Assembly: GCA_963706785.1 (NCBI GenBank)
Contig: CAVPNJ010000002.1
Span: 186,001 to 250,000, forward strand
Direction: 5' to 3'
Source of the DNA: Pollutimonas sp963706785
GTDB lineage: Bacteria; Pseudomonadota; Gammaproteobacteria; Burkholderiales; Burkholderiaceae_B
Length of the DNA: 64,000 bases
A program made the translations under genes and the position numbers. The notes under the pieces are model-generated. The model ran no database searches. It saw only the letters and a program-made list of their open reading frames with translations, and was not told where the DNA came from. Below are positions 48,666 through 58,340 of this stretch, piece by piece. How positions within the stretch are numbered: position 1 is the first letter of the stretch; each line of letters begins with the position of its first letter.

Positions 48666-49577
48666 ATGGCCGGAATTAAGGAAATTCGAACCAAGATCAA
48701 GAGCGTGCAAAACACGCGCAAGATCACCAAAGCCATGGAGATGGTTGCGGCGTCCAAAATGCGCAAAGCGCAAGAACGGATGCGCGCAGGCCGTCCCTAT
48801 GCAAGCAGGGTACGGGATATTGCTGCCAACTTAATGCAGGCACATCCCGATTACTCGCATCCTTATATGGATGAACGCGCTAACCTGCGTGGAGTCGGTG
48901 TAGTGGTGATCAGTACCGACAAAGGTTTGTGCGGTGGTCTGAATACCAACATCATGCGTTTGGTGCTGGCTCGTCTGAAAGAGTTCGACAAGCAGGGCAT
49001 CAATGTGCAGGTGACGGCGTTGGGTAACAAGGGTGCCGGTGTGCTGACGCGTATTGGCGCAAACTTGGTTTCCCAAGAGGTTCAGCTGGGCGATACCCCG
49101 AATCTTTCACGCCTAATCGGTGCAATCAAAGTACAGATCGACGATTTCGTCGATGGCAAGATCGACGCTATTTATATGGCAACGAATCGCTTCGTTAACA
49201 CCATGAAGCAAGATCCGGTCTTCATCCGCCTTTTGCCTTTGCCTAGTGGTCTTGAAGATCCTTTCCAAGCGGTAGGCGAATTTGCCGTCCCCAGCAAAGG
49301 CGTCGAAAAGAAGACTTACGGTTGGGATTACATCTACGAACCTGATTCAAAAAGCGTGATCGACGACTTGTTGATGCGTTACGTAGAAGGCCTTGTATAT
49401 CAGGCTGTCGCTGAAAACATGGCTTCCGAGCAGTCGGCTCGTATGGTGGCCATGAAGTCGGCATCCGACAATGCCAAAAAAGTCATTGGCGATCTGGAGC
49501 TGGTCTATAACAAGACTCGCCAGGCCGCTATTACCAAAGAAATTTCAGAAATCGTGGGGGGCGCTGCCGCTGTTTAA
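48666..49577 (+). CDS. atpG: ATP synthase F1 subunit gamma
   Basis: The central rotor shaft, 303 residues. N-terminal GIKEIRTKIKSVQNTRKITKAMEMVAASKMRKAQ and C-terminal SEQSARMVAMKSASDNAKKVIGDLELVYNKTRQAAITKEISEIVGGAAAV are the two coiled-coil helices of the shaft. About 100 bp after atpA. Confidence 0.98.
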   Translation: MAGIKEIRTKIKSVQNTRKITKAMEMVAASKMRKAQERMRAGRPYASRVRDIAANLMQAHPDYSHPYMDERANLRGVGVVVISTDKGLCGGLNTNIMRLVLARLKEFDKQGINVQVTALGNKGAGVLTRIGANLVSQEVQLGDTPNLSRLIGAIKVQIDDFVDGKIDAIYMATNRFVNTMKQDPVFIRLLPLPSGLEDPFQAVGEFAVPSKGVEKKTYGWDYIYEPDSKSVIDDLLMRYVEGLVYQAVAENMASEQSARMVAMKSASDNAKKVIGDLELVYNKTRQAAITKEISEIVGGAAAV

Positions 49578-49625
49578 GATTAAACAGAAAGGCATCCCGT
49601 CAAAGATATTTAGCAAGGACTAAAC

Positions 49626-51047
49626 ATGAGCAACGGTACCATCGTTCAGTGCATCGGCGCCGTGGTGGATATTCAGTTCCCCCGCGACAGCATTCCAAAA
49701 ATTTACGACGCCCTCAAGCTTGTCGACGAAAGCTCGGCGTTTGCTGAAGCTGGCCTTACATTCGAAGTGCAGCAGCAGCTGGGCGACGGCGTGGTTCGTA
49801 CCATTGCCATGGGTTCCAGCGACGGTTTGCGCCGTGGTATGGCCGTAGCCAACTCCGGGGCTCCCATTTCGGTGCCCGTTGGTACGGGTACTCTTGGCCG
49901 CATTATGGACGTGCTGGGCCGGCCTATCGACGAACGCGGTCCTATCCTTGGCGATGAAGTACGCGCCATTCACCAGGATGCTCCAAAATTCGACGAACTC
50001 TCCCCGTCAGTCGAATTGCTCGAAACCGGCATCAAGGTTATTGACCTGGTCTGCCCCTTTGCCAAAGGCGGTAAAGTCGGCCTCTTCGGCGGCGCGGGCG
50101 TGGGCAAGACCGTGAACATGCTGGAACTGATTAATAACATCGCCAAGGCACATAGCGGCTTGTCGGTGTTTGCAGGTGTGGGCGAGCGGACTCGCGAAGG
50201 TAATGACTTCTACCACGAAATGGCCGAAGCCGGCGTTATCAAGCTCGATAACCTGGCCGAATCTAAAGTGGCGATGGTCTTCGGTCAAATGAACGAACCT
50301 CCCGGTAACCGCCTGCGTGTGGCGCTTTCCGGCCTGACCATGGCTGAAAAATTCCGTGACGAAGGTCGCGATATCCTGTTCTTCGTCGATAACATCTACC
50401 GTTACACTCTGGCAGGAACCGAAGTATCGGCGCTGCTAGGTCGTATGCCTTCGGCAGTGGGTTATCAGCCTACGCTGGCTGAAGAAATGGGTAAGCTCCA
50501 GGAACGCATCACGTCGACCAAGACCGGTTCCATTACGTCCATCCAGGCCGTATACGTTCCTGCCGATGACTTGACTGACCCTTCGCCTGCCACAACCTTC
50601 CAGCATTTGGATTCCACTGTGGTGTTGTCGCGTGATATCGCTGCCCTGGGTATTTATCCCGCGGTCGATCCGCTCGACTCCAGCAGTCGTCAGCTCGATC
50701 CGCAAGTCGTGGGTGAAGAGCACTATGCGATCGCTCGCGGTGTGCAACAAACCTTGCAACGCTACAAAGAATTGCGCGACATTATCGCTATTCTGGGTAT
50801 GGACGAACTGTCTCCTGAAGACAAACAAGCGGTTGCGCGTGCTCGCAAGATTCAGCGCTTCCTGTCGCAGCCTTTCCACGTGGCTGAAGTCTTCACGGGT
50901 TCGCCTGGCAAGTATGTTCCCCTGACAGAAACACTGCGCGGCTTTAAAATGATTGTTGACGGCGAGTGCGACGCCTTGCCCGAACAGGCTTTCTACATGG
51001 TTGGTTCTATCGACGAAGCCTTTGAAAAAGCCAAGAAACTCCAATAA
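49626..51047 (+). CDS. atpD: ATP synthase F1 subunit beta
   Basis: The catalytic subunit, 473 residues. P-loop GGAGVGKT at 155-162, the GERTREGNDFYHEM segment with the catalytic Glu, and FFVDNIYRYTLAGTEVSALLGRMPSAVGYQPTLAEEMG. 48 bp after atpG and 9 bp before atpC. Confidence 0.99.
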   Translation: MSNGTIVQCIGAVVDIQFPRDSIPKIYDALKLVDESSAFAEAGLTFEVQQQLGDGVVRTIAMGSSDGLRRGMAVANSGAPISVPVGTGTLGRIMDVLGRPIDERGPILGDEVRAIHQDAPKFDELSPSVELLETGIKVIDLVCPFAKGGKVGLFGGAGVGKTVNMLELINNIAKAHSGLSVFAGVGERTREGNDFYHEMAEAGVIKLDNLAESKVAMVFGQMNEPPGNRLRVALSGLTMAEKFRDEGRDILFFVDNIYRYTLAGTEVSALLGRMPSAVGYQPTLAEEMGKLQERITSTKTGSITSIQAVYVPADDLTDPSPATTFQHLDSTVVLSRDIAALGIYPAVDPLDSSSRQLDPQVVGEEHYAIARGVQQTLQRYKELRDIIAILGMDELSPEDKQAVARARKIQRFLSQPFHVAEVFTGSPGKYVPLTETLRGFKMIVDGECDALPEQAFYMVGSIDEAFEKAKKLQ

Positions 51048-51056
51048 GGATTACAC

Positions 51057-51482
51057 ATGGCCCACTTGAATGTTGACGTGGTCAGTGCAGAAGAATCGAT
51101 TTTCTCCGGCGAGGCGAAATTCGTGACGCTGCCTGGCGAGTCGGGTGAACTGGGAATTTTGCCCGGCCACACACCACTTATTTCGCGCATTCGCCCTGGA
51201 ACCGTCAAGGTTGTTTTGGTTGACGGCTCCGAGGTAAACATTTTCGTTGCCGGCGGCATCCTCGAGATTCAGCCCGGCATGGTTACGGTTTTGTCCGATA
51301 CGGCGATTCGTGCTGAAGATCTTGATGAAGCCAAGGCGATAGAAGCGCGTAAGCGCGCGGAAGAAGCCTTGCGCAACACCAAGGACAAGGCTGATATTGC
51401 AGTGGTCGAAGCCGAGCTGGCCATGCTTGCTGCGCAGGCTGCAGCTGCACGCAAACTCAGCGAAGGGCGACGTTCGCATTAA
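51057..51482 (+). CDS. atpC: ATP synthase F1 subunit epsilon
   Basis: Regulatory subunit of F1, 141 residues. The N-terminal beta sandwich (VVSAEESIFSGEAKFVTLPGESGELGILPGHTPLI) and the C-terminal two-helix hairpin (ALRNTKDKADIAVVEAELAMLAAQAAAARK) are both present. Last gene of the operon. Confidence 0.97.
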   Translation: MAHLNVDVVSAEESIFSGEAKFVTLPGESGELGILPGHTPLISRIRPGTVKVVLVDGSEVNIFVAGGILEIQPGMVTVLSDTAIRAEDLDEAKAIEARKRAEEALRNTKDKADIAVVEAELAMLAAQAAAARKLSEGRRSH

Positions 51483-51511
51483 AAGAAGCATGCGGCTTCG
51501 GCCGCGTGTCT

Positions 51512-51550
51512 AACGCAAAAGGGCACCTGAGGGTGCCGTTTTGCGTTTTT
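51512..51550 (+). terminator. Terminator of the atp operon
   Basis: The long stem AACGCAAAA-GGGCACC / GGTGCC-GTTTTGCGTT with a TGAG loop is followed by TTTT. It lies 30 bp after atpC and has the same shape on both strands. Confidence 0.9.
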
Positions 51551-51778
51551 GGCGTCGAACGATATCCCTGATTTTTGCAGGTAAAACAGTAGGTAAGTAC
51601 TTCCCGAGTTCATAGTTTTCCGAATTGTTGGCATCCGGCCTAGTCGTTACTCTTGAATTGTCAGCGCTGACTACAGTGCCTGGTCACACTGCCAGTGTTT
51701 CGATATGCAATACATGCTTGGCAGTTCGCCCTGCCTGAATGGCTTGATCGCTATTGCCTTACATTTTCGGAGGACGCT

Positions 51779-52570
51779 ATGAGAGAATTTCTGGACTGTG
51801 CTGTTCTAAGTACCACCTGCAATGAAGACTGGGTAGACCAGTGGCTGCAATCGCACGGCGCCACCCGATTGCAATTGCATAGGCTAGAAGCGGCCGACAC
51901 CAGCGACCCTGATTCTGTGGCAACGTTGGCAGTGTCGTCCATGCGTCTCAAACGATTTGACGCCTGTCTCCTTCCGGTTGCGGAACATAACCTCGCATGG
52001 GCTCGCACTGCGCTCTCCGCGGCGCAGGGCGTCTTGCAAACACCGGTCCTGGCACTGGTGCGCAACCTTAAGGCAGCGGCTTTGAACGACCTCTACGCCT
52101 TGGGCCTCTCCGACTTCATCCGCGATCCGGTCTGTCCGGAAGAGTTACGGGTTCGTATTCAGCGTATGCTCGGCAATAGGCGTTATCATGCTGGCTATGA
52201 TACTGCGTCGACTGCGCTGGGCGAATCGGCGGCAAAATATGAGGGCCAGCAGGGTACTGCCAGCCAGGACGCTATATGCGCTACTATCCTGGATCGTAGC
52301 GGAATTGAACTTGACGCCTTTGCGGCTGCATCGGCGTCGCGATGTGCCACCTCTAAAGAATCATTTCGCACTGCCAAAAGCAAAGTAATAGAACGGTTCG
52401 AGCGCGCCTACATCACGGCTGCACTGGGCCGTCATTCTGGCAATATTGCAATGGCAGCGCGGGCCGCTCAGAAGCACCGTCGCGCATTTTGGGCTCTTAT
52501 GCGCAAACATGAAATCGATGCGGCGCCGTTTCGTTGCGAGCCCGCCCCCACTTACCCCAGAGACGGTTAA
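51779..52570 (+). CDS. Response-regulator-like protein with C-terminal Fis-type DNA-binding domain
   Basis: A 263-residue protein starting at an ATG behind GGAGGACGCT. Residues 1-130 look like a CheY-type fold (DACLLP with Asp61 at the phosphorylation position; TPVLALVRN; LGLSDFIRDPVCPEELRVRI). The conserved Lys before Pro is Asp116, so it may be a pseudo-receiver. After a variable linker, residues about 205-258 form a Fis-type helix-turn-helix (FRTAKSKVIERFERAYITAALGRHSGNIAMAARAAQKHRRAFWALMRKHEI). No AAA+ ATPase domain is present, so it is not a sigma-54 activator. Target genes are unknown. Confidence 0.8.
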   Translation: MREFLDCAVLSTTCNEDWVDQWLQSHGATRLQLHRLEAADTSDPDSVATLAVSSMRLKRFDACLLPVAEHNLAWARTALSAAQGVLQTPVLALVRNLKAAALNDLYALGLSDFIRDPVCPEELRVRIQRMLGNRRYHAGYDTASTALGESAAKYEGQQGTASQDAICATILDRSGIELDAFAAASASRCATSKESFRTAKSKVIERFERAYITAALGRHSGNIAMAARAAQKHRRAFWALMRKHEIDAAPFRCEPAPTYPRDG

Positions 52571-52598
52571 AATCGGGGGTCTTAGATTAAGGATAGCC

Positions 52599-53675
52599 GT
52601 GACTGCACCTATTTTGAAAAACGATATCTTCCTGCGTTCGTTAATGCGCGAGCCCGTGCCTTACACCCCGCTTTGGCTTATGCGCCAAGCAGGGCGTTAT
52701 TTGCCCGAGTACAACGAAACCAGGGCTCGTGCCGGGTCGTTTCTTGCCCTGGCACAAAACCGTGAGTACGCCTGTGAAGTTACGCTTCAGCCTCTTTTGC
52801 GTTTCAAGCTTGATGCGGCGATTTTATTTTCGGACATCCTCACCATTCCGCATGCCATGGGTCTGGGTTTGGATTTCCTTGCAGGTGAAGGGCCGAAATT
52901 CGCCTACCCCGTCCGCCACGAAGACGACGTGAAGAAACTGGTCGTACCCGATATGGCCAAATTGCAGTATGTTTTTGATGCAGTTTCGCTTATTCGAAAA
53001 GAGCTCGACGGCAAGGTGCCCTTGATCGGTTTCGCCGGTAGCCCTTGGACGGTCGGATGTTATATGGTAGAAGGGCAGGGGTCCAGCGATTATCGTCTGA
53101 TCAAAACGATGCTGTACAGCCGTCCGGACCTTCTGCACCGCGTACTTGAAATCAATGCCCAGACGACCACCGAATACCTCAATGCTCAGATTCAGGCCGG
53201 TGCTCAGGCCGTCATGATTTTTGATAGCTGGGGTGGAGTACTTGCCGATGGACTATTTCAGGAATTTTCGCTGGCATACACCCACAAGGTCATGCAAGGT
53301 CTTATACGCGAACATGAAGGCCGGGTCGTCCCAGCCATCGTCTTCACCAAGGGCGGTGCTCAATGGATCGAACAGATTGCCAGTATCGGCTGCGATGCCG
53401 TGGGTCTCGATTGGACCGCCAATTTGGCGCATGTCCGCCAACGCACTGCGGATTCTGTTGCATTGCAGGGTAACCTTGACCCTATGGCGCTGTTTGGCGG
53501 CGAAGCAAGTATACGTGCTCAAGCAAGGCGCGTCATCGATGACTTTGGTCCGGTGAAAACTGGCGGGCATGTATTCAATCTCGGGCACGGAATATCGCGA
53601 TTCACCCCGCCCGAAGCAGTCTCCGTACTGGTCGACGAAGTTCACACATACAGTCGTGCAATGCATCAAAACTGA
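52599..53675 (+). CDS. hemE: Uroporphyrinogen decarboxylase
   Basis: Decarboxylates uroporphyrinogen III to coproporphyrinogen III in haem synthesis. It starts at GTG 52599 (behind TTAAGGATAGCC), giving VTAPILKNDIFLRSLMREPV as normal N-terminus. The family block PLWLMRQAGRYLPEYNETRARAGSF and GFAGSPWTVGCYMVEGQGS are intact; 358 residues. An in-frame extension to 52446 overlaps the regulator gene and is not credible. Confidence 0.96.
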   Translation: MTAPILKNDIFLRSLMREPVPYTPLWLMRQAGRYLPEYNETRARAGSFLALAQNREYACEVTLQPLLRFKLDAAILFSDILTIPHAMGLGLDFLAGEGPKFAYPVRHEDDVKKLVVPDMAKLQYVFDAVSLIRKELDGKVPLIGFAGSPWTVGCYMVEGQGSSDYRLIKTMLYSRPDLLHRVLEINAQTTTEYLNAQIQAGAQAVMIFDSWGGVLADGLFQEFSLAYTHKVMQGLIREHEGRVVPAIVFTKGGAQWIEQIASIGCDAVGLDWTANLAHVRQRTADSVALQGNLDPMALFGGEASIRAQARRVIDDFGPVKTGGHVFNLGHGISRFTPPEAVSVLVDEVHTYSRAMHQN

Positions 53676-53677
53676 AT

Positions 53678-53706
53678 AAAATCAAGGGGCATTACCCCTT
53701 GATTTT
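53678..53706 (+). terminator. Terminator of hemE
   Basis: AAAATCAAGGGG CATTA CCCCTTGATTTT is a perfect 12-bp stem ending in TTTT, starting 3 bp after the hemE stop. Confidence 0.9.
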
Positions 53707-53983
53707 ATGGGTAGCACTCGGGTTGTACACAATTCGCCGTGCTACTTACTTGGAAAGATAACTATTTAGTTGCATTTGAAGTTTGCCTCATAAGTCATTG
53801 TTTTTGTACGGCAATATCAGGTTATGAACAATTTTTTCAGAAATTTTACTTGTCGCGCGGTTGACTTTTAAAGACCTGTGCCGCAGTTTTCCCCAAAGTT
53901 ATCCACAGGTTCGATCTCCAACCGTCAAAAATGGCTTGCTGCTTACGTTTCCGCCGCTAAGCAAGAATTCACTTGAAGTATTA
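53707..53983. other. AT-rich region upstream of priA with one perfect DnaA box
   Basis: A 277-bp AT-rich intergenic region. TTATCCACA at 53899-53907 matches the DnaA consensus exactly and TTGTACACA at 53723-53731 is one mismatch away. An in-frame ATG extension of priA from 53861 overlaps the box. It most likely holds the priA promoter; DnaA control of priA is a possibility. There are too few boxes and no dnaA neighbour to call it an origin. Confidence 0.4.
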
Positions 53984-56095
53984 ATGTCGAAACCCACCGT
54001 AGTCGAACAGTCGCCCACATCGTGTTCAGGCGCGAACGAGCTGCTCGCTTACTGGCTGCAGGTGGCGCTTGACGTTCCGCTTCTTGGTGTGTTTGATTAC
54101 CGGTCCCAGCATCCGGTGCCCGTCGGTTCCCGTGTAATAGTGCCATTTGGTCGTCGCAAGCTGGTTGGTATTGTGGTGGCGACTCCCGAACGGCCGACAT
54201 TGGCTCCCGAACAAATTAAAGAAATCGATCAATATCTGGATGACACCCCGCCTATGCCTGCAGATTGGCTAAGGCTGGCTTCTTTTGCCGCGCATTACTA
54301 TCAGCGGCCCATTGGCGAGGTTATGTTGCCGGCCTTGCCGCATGGTCTGCGCAAAGTGATGGCTTACCAAGGGAAACGGTCTGCAGGGGGGCCGGTCAAA
54401 CGCTTAGACCGGCGGCCAGCCGCCGCAGCGGCTCCCTTTCAGGCAGATACCGTGCCTTCGCTGAACGACGAGCAGTCCACGGCCGCCGAAGGTATCGCTG
54501 CCTTACAGTCGCACAAGACGATACTGTTGTATGGCGTTACCGGCAGCGGCAAGACCGAGGTTTATTTGCACGCAGCGCAGGCTGCCTTGGGGCGTGGTCG
54601 TCAGGTGTTGTTCATGGTGCCTGAAATCAACCTGACACCGCAGCTTGAGCAATCGTTACGTGCCCGGCTGTCCAGCGCTGGCGACCCTGGTACGCTGGCT
54701 GTCATGCATAGCGGCCTCGCGGATGGTGAACGCCTCCAGGCTTGGTTAAGAGTTCAACGTGGTGAAGCGCGAATTTTGCTGGGGACACGCTTGGCCATTT
54801 TTGCTCCTATGCCGGATCTCGGTTTGATCATTGTCGATGAAGAGCACGATTCTTCATACAAGCAACAAGATGGTTTGCGTTATTCAGCACGGGACCTTGC
54901 CGTTTGGCGGGCGCGCGATCGCGATGTGCCGGTCGTTCTTGGGTCGGCGACGCCTTCACTCGAGAGTTGGAATCATGCTGAACGTGGCCATTACCAGCGT
55001 TATACGCTCGCACGTCGAGCGCGTGCGGTTGAATTGCCCAAGGTACGCCTGGTTGATACCCGGCGGCTCGCCATGCAAGAGGGCTTCTCTCCCCATTTGG
55101 TGACAGCGCTGGGCGAACGATTGGAACGCGGTGAGCAGTCGCTTATTTTTCTTAATCGCCGCGGTTATGCTCCGGTCCTCAATTGTGCTTCCTGCGGCTG
55201 GGTCAGTAATTGCCCCCGGTGCACCGCCTACACGGTGTTGCATCGCGCCGGATCAAGGCGCAACCAGCTGCAATGTCATCACTGTGGTTATCAGGCCCGG
55301 GTGCCGCATGCCTGTCCCGATTGCGGCGACCAAGACCTGAAACCAATGGGGCGAGGGACACAACGGGTTGAGGAACATCTGGCCGAACTTTTTCCCACGG
55401 CACGCATTGCACGGATCGACGCAGACAGTACACGTCTGAAGGGCAGCGCCGCTACATTGTTTGCCCAAGTGCATGCGGGGGAAATCGACCTGTTGGTGGG
55501 AACCCAAATGGTTGCCAAAGGGCACGATTTTGCCAATCTTGGGCTGGTCGGGGTACTAAACGCTGATGCCATGTTATTTGCACAGGATTTTCGCGCGCCG
55601 GAACGTCTGTTCGCCCAACTGATGCAGGTGGCAGGAAGGGCCGGGCGTCACGTGCAAGGTGGTGAGGTCATTATTCAAACTGATTATCCAGATCAAGCGG
55701 TGTACCAAGCCCTCATCAAGCACGATTATCCGGGCTTTGCTGAATACGGCTTGGCCGAACGGGATGCGGTGGGCTTGCCTCCATATGCTTTTCAGGCACT
55801 TTTAACCGCGGAAGCCAAGCAGCTGGCTATTGCTCTGGATTTTTTGAAACACGCGCGGGAACTTCCGGCAGAATACCCCGCTGAATATGTTACTGCGTCA
55901 GCTATTACCGTATACGACCCCGTACCTCTACGGGTCGTCCGGGTCGCCAATATCGAGCGTGCGCAATTACTGATCGAAAGCACAAACCGGCCCGCGTTGC
56001 AGGCATTTCTAGCCGTCTGGTCTCATGCTCTTGGTGATATCGCGCGGCGCTTTCGCGTGCGCTACAGCCTTGAAGTTGATCCCCTGGAAATTTAA
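53984..56095 (+). CDS. priA: Primosomal replication-restart helicase PriA
   Basis: Reloads the replisome at stalled forks. 703 residues from the ATG at 53984. The 3' DNA-binding domain is followed by the helicase with Walker A GVTGSGKTEV, the DEEH box (IIVDEEHDSSYKQQDGLRYSARDLAVWRA) and motif LGSATPSLESW. A zinc domain with eight Cys (CASCGW...CPRC...CHHCG...CPDCG) lies between helicase halves. MVAKGHDFANLGLVGVLNADAMLFAQDFRAPERLFAQLMQVAGRAGR closes the core. Confidence 0.96.
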   Translation: MSKPTVVEQSPTSCSGANELLAYWLQVALDVPLLGVFDYRSQHPVPVGSRVIVPFGRRKLVGIVVATPERPTLAPEQIKEIDQYLDDTPPMPADWLRLASFAAHYYQRPIGEVMLPALPHGLRKVMAYQGKRSAGGPVKRLDRRPAAAAAPFQADTVPSLNDEQSTAAEGIAALQSHKTILLYGVTGSGKTEVYLHAAQAALGRGRQVLFMVPEINLTPQLEQSLRARLSSAGDPGTLAVMHSGLADGERLQAWLRVQRGEARILLGTRLAIFAPMPDLGLIIVDEEHDSSYKQQDGLRYSARDLAVWRARDRDVPVVLGSATPSLESWNHAERGHYQRYTLARRARAVELPKVRLVDTRRLAMQEGFSPHLVTALGERLERGEQSLIFLNRRGYAPVLNCASCGWVSNCPRCTAYTVLHRAGSRRNQLQCHHCGYQARVPHACPDCGDQDLKPMGRGTQRVEEHLAELFPTARIARIDADSTRLKGSAATLFAQVHAGEIDLLVGTQMVAKGHDFANLGLVGVLNADAMLFAQDFRAPERLFAQLMQVAGRAGRHVQGGEVIIQTDYPDQAVYQALIKHDYPGFAEYGLAERDAVGLPPYAFQALLTAEAKQLAIALDFLKHARELPAEYPAEYVTASAITVYDPVPLRVVRVANIERAQLLIESTNRPALQAFLAVWSHALGDIARRFRVRYSLEVDPLEI

Positions 56096-56106
56096 AAAGG
56101 TTAGTC

Positions 56107-58242
56107 TTGGATTCTTCCCGCGGTCATACCGTAGCCTCCGATCTGAATGCCATGCAGCGTCAGGCCGTGCTGTACCTGGACGGGCCTTGCCTTGTGCTGG
56201 CAGGGGCGGGTAGCGGTAAAACGCGTGTCATCACGCAAAAAATAGCCTATCTCTTAAGAGAGTGTGGTTATTCGGCGAAGCACGTGGTGGCGCTCACCTT
56301 TACCAATAAAGCGGCTCGGGAAATGAACGATCGGGTCAAGCTACTGGTGGATCCCAAGCTGGCTAAAGGGCTGACGGTAAGCACGTTTCACTCGCTCGGA
56401 TTGCGTTTCTTACGCGAAGAGGCAGCACACGCCGGCCTTAAGCCTCAGTTTTCGATACTCGATTCCAACGATGCTTTGGCAATTATCCAGGAACTTCTGG
56501 CAACGACCGACAAAGCTCGCTTGCGGGCGGTACAGCAAAATATTTCGTTGTGGAAAAATGCCCTAATGGATCCCGATGCTGCGGATCGCAATGCATCAAG
56601 CCCCAGTGAAATCGAGGCAGCGAAAATTTACCGCAGCTATAGCGCTACGCTCGTGGCCTACCAGTCAGTCGATTTCGATGACCTCATTCGTATACCTGCT
56701 TTGCTTATGGAGAATAACGCCGAAGTAAGACAGCGCTGGCAAGCACGGGTGCATTATCTCTTGGTCGATGAATATCAGGATACGAACGTATGTCAGTATC
56801 GCCTGGTGCAATGGTTGACCGGCGACCGGGCGATGTTGACGGCGGTGGGCGACGATGATCAGGCAATTTACGCCTGGCGCGGCGCCACGGTAGAAAATCT
56901 CGCTAAGCTCACAACCGATTATCCCTCTCTGAAGATTATCAAGCTCGAGCAAAACTATCGTTCGGTGCAGCGTATATTATCGGCAGCTAATCAAGTAATC
57001 AGCAAGAATCCGAACCTTTTCGGCAAAAAACTTTGGTCCGATCTAGGCATGGGCGAACCTATACAGGTTACACCCATGGATAGCGAAGAAGCGGAGGCCG
57101 AGTCCATTGCAGTGCGTGTTTCGGCGGCGCGCTTCGAAAGGCAGGCCGAATGGCGGGATTTTGCTGTGCTCTATCGAAGCAATCATCAGGCCCGCGCGCT
57201 TGAACAGGCACTACGCAATCTTAGAATTCCCTACACCATATCGGGCGGACAGAGCTTTTTCGAAAAGCCTGAAATTCGTGACATTCTGGCCTACTTGCGT
57301 CTTATCGCGAATGATAACGACGATCCCGCATTTATCAGGGCGGTAACGACGCCTCGACGCGGGATCGGCCACGCCACCTTGCAGTCATTGGGTCAGTTTG
57401 CCGCGGAACGGCAACTGTCTTTGTTTGAAGCAATCTTCGAAATCGGGACCACGGAAAGATTGGCGGCCAAACAACTCGAGCCCTTGCAAGTGTTCGGCGC
57501 GTTTATTCAGCGGATACAGAAGCGGGCCGGACGCAAAGAGGCTAACGTACGCGTTATGCCCGGTAGCGGGAATCTCTTTGCCGCCGACGACACGCAACAG
57601 GATCAAATTGGCGTAGACGGGGCGCGAGATGATTCGGCCGGTACGATAATGGACGACCTGCTGAATATCATCCAGTACGAACGCTTTCTATATGACACTC
57701 TGGAAGAGCGGCCGGCCCAGACGCGCTGGAATAACGTGATGGAACTTGTTTCGTGGCTGAAGCGCAAGGCCTCCGAGGATGATTTGACGCTGCTGCAGTT
57801 GGTGCAGCACGTGGCCCTAGTGACTATGCTCGAGCGCTCGGAAGACGAGGATCCTGATGCCGTCAAGCTTTCAACTTTGCATGCATCCAAAGGCTTGGAG
57901 TATCCCCATGTTTATCTTGCTGGCGTAGAAGAAGGTTTGCTTCCACATCTAGGGCGCGACGAAGATGACGCCGATCCTGCTACAGCGGCCGAAGCGTTGG
58001 CTTTACGTATTCAGGAAGAGCGTCGGCTGATGTATGTGGGTATTACCCGTGCTCAGCGCAGCTTGCACCTGACTTGGTGCAAGAAGCGTCGTCGGGCGCG
58101 CGAGGATGTCGTGCGCGAATGCTCCCGATTCATCGAGGAAATGGGGCTGGCGGACATCAAGCTGGAAGAAGACCCTGCCACACGTGTGCTCACGCCTAAA
58201 GACCGCCTGGGCATGCTGCGGGCGCTACTCAATAAATCCTGA
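56107..58242 (+). CDS. rep: UvrD/Rep-family ATP-dependent DNA helicase
   Basis: An SF1A helicase of 711 residues, starting at TTG 56107 (11 bp after priA). Walker A AGAGSGKT at 32-39, LTFTNKAAREM, the DEYQDT box, GDDDQAIYAWRGA and VKLSTLHASKGLEYPHVYLAGVEEGLLPH. The length and the end without a UvrD-type Tudor tail fit Rep better than UvrD. Sits behind priA, so both fork-restart activities may be coexpressed. Confidence 0.9.
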   Translation: MDSSRGHTVASDLNAMQRQAVLYLDGPCLVLAGAGSGKTRVITQKIAYLLRECGYSAKHVVALTFTNKAAREMNDRVKLLVDPKLAKGLTVSTFHSLGLRFLREEAAHAGLKPQFSILDSNDALAIIQELLATTDKARLRAVQQNISLWKNALMDPDAADRNASSPSEIEAAKIYRSYSATLVAYQSVDFDDLIRIPALLMENNAEVRQRWQARVHYLLVDEYQDTNVCQYRLVQWLTGDRAMLTAVGDDDQAIYAWRGATVENLAKLTTDYPSLKIIKLEQNYRSVQRILSAANQVISKNPNLFGKKLWSDLGMGEPIQVTPMDSEEAEAESIAVRVSAARFERQAEWRDFAVLYRSNHQARALEQALRNLRIPYTISGGQSFFEKPEIRDILAYLRLIANDNDDPAFIRAVTTPRRGIGHATLQSLGQFAAERQLSLFEAIFEIGTTERLAAKQLEPLQVFGAFIQRIQKRAGRKEANVRVMPGSGNLFAADDTQQDQIGVDGARDDSAGTIMDDLLNIIQYERFLYDTLEERPAQTRWNNVMELVSWLKRKASEDDLTLLQLVQHVALVTMLERSEDEDPDAVKLSTLHASKGLEYPHVYLAGVEEGLLPHLGRDEDDADPATAAEALALRIQEERRLMYVGITRAQRSLHLTWCKKRRRAREDVVRECSRFIEEMGLADIKLEEDPATRVLTPKDRLGMLRALLNKS

Positions 58243-58280
58243 TCATGCGCAATGCCAGCATGCGCAATAATTTACAAGCA

Positions 58281-58308
58281 TAAAAAAGCCTACCATTTCG
58301 GTAGGCTT
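58281..58308 (-). terminator. Intrinsic terminator facing the small minus-strand gene
   Basis: AAGCCTACC ATTTC GGTAGGCTT with a run of six T at the minus-strand end (GGCTTTTTTA). It can also stop transcripts from rep, though with a weaker tail on that side. Confidence 0.85.
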
Positions 58309-58340
58309 CTGCTATAGCGGCTTATACGATAAAGCGTCGC

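Noticed and set aside
53707..53983. Chromosome origin near priA
   Set aside because: Only one perfect and one near DnaA box, no dnaA, dnaN, parAB or mnmG in the window.
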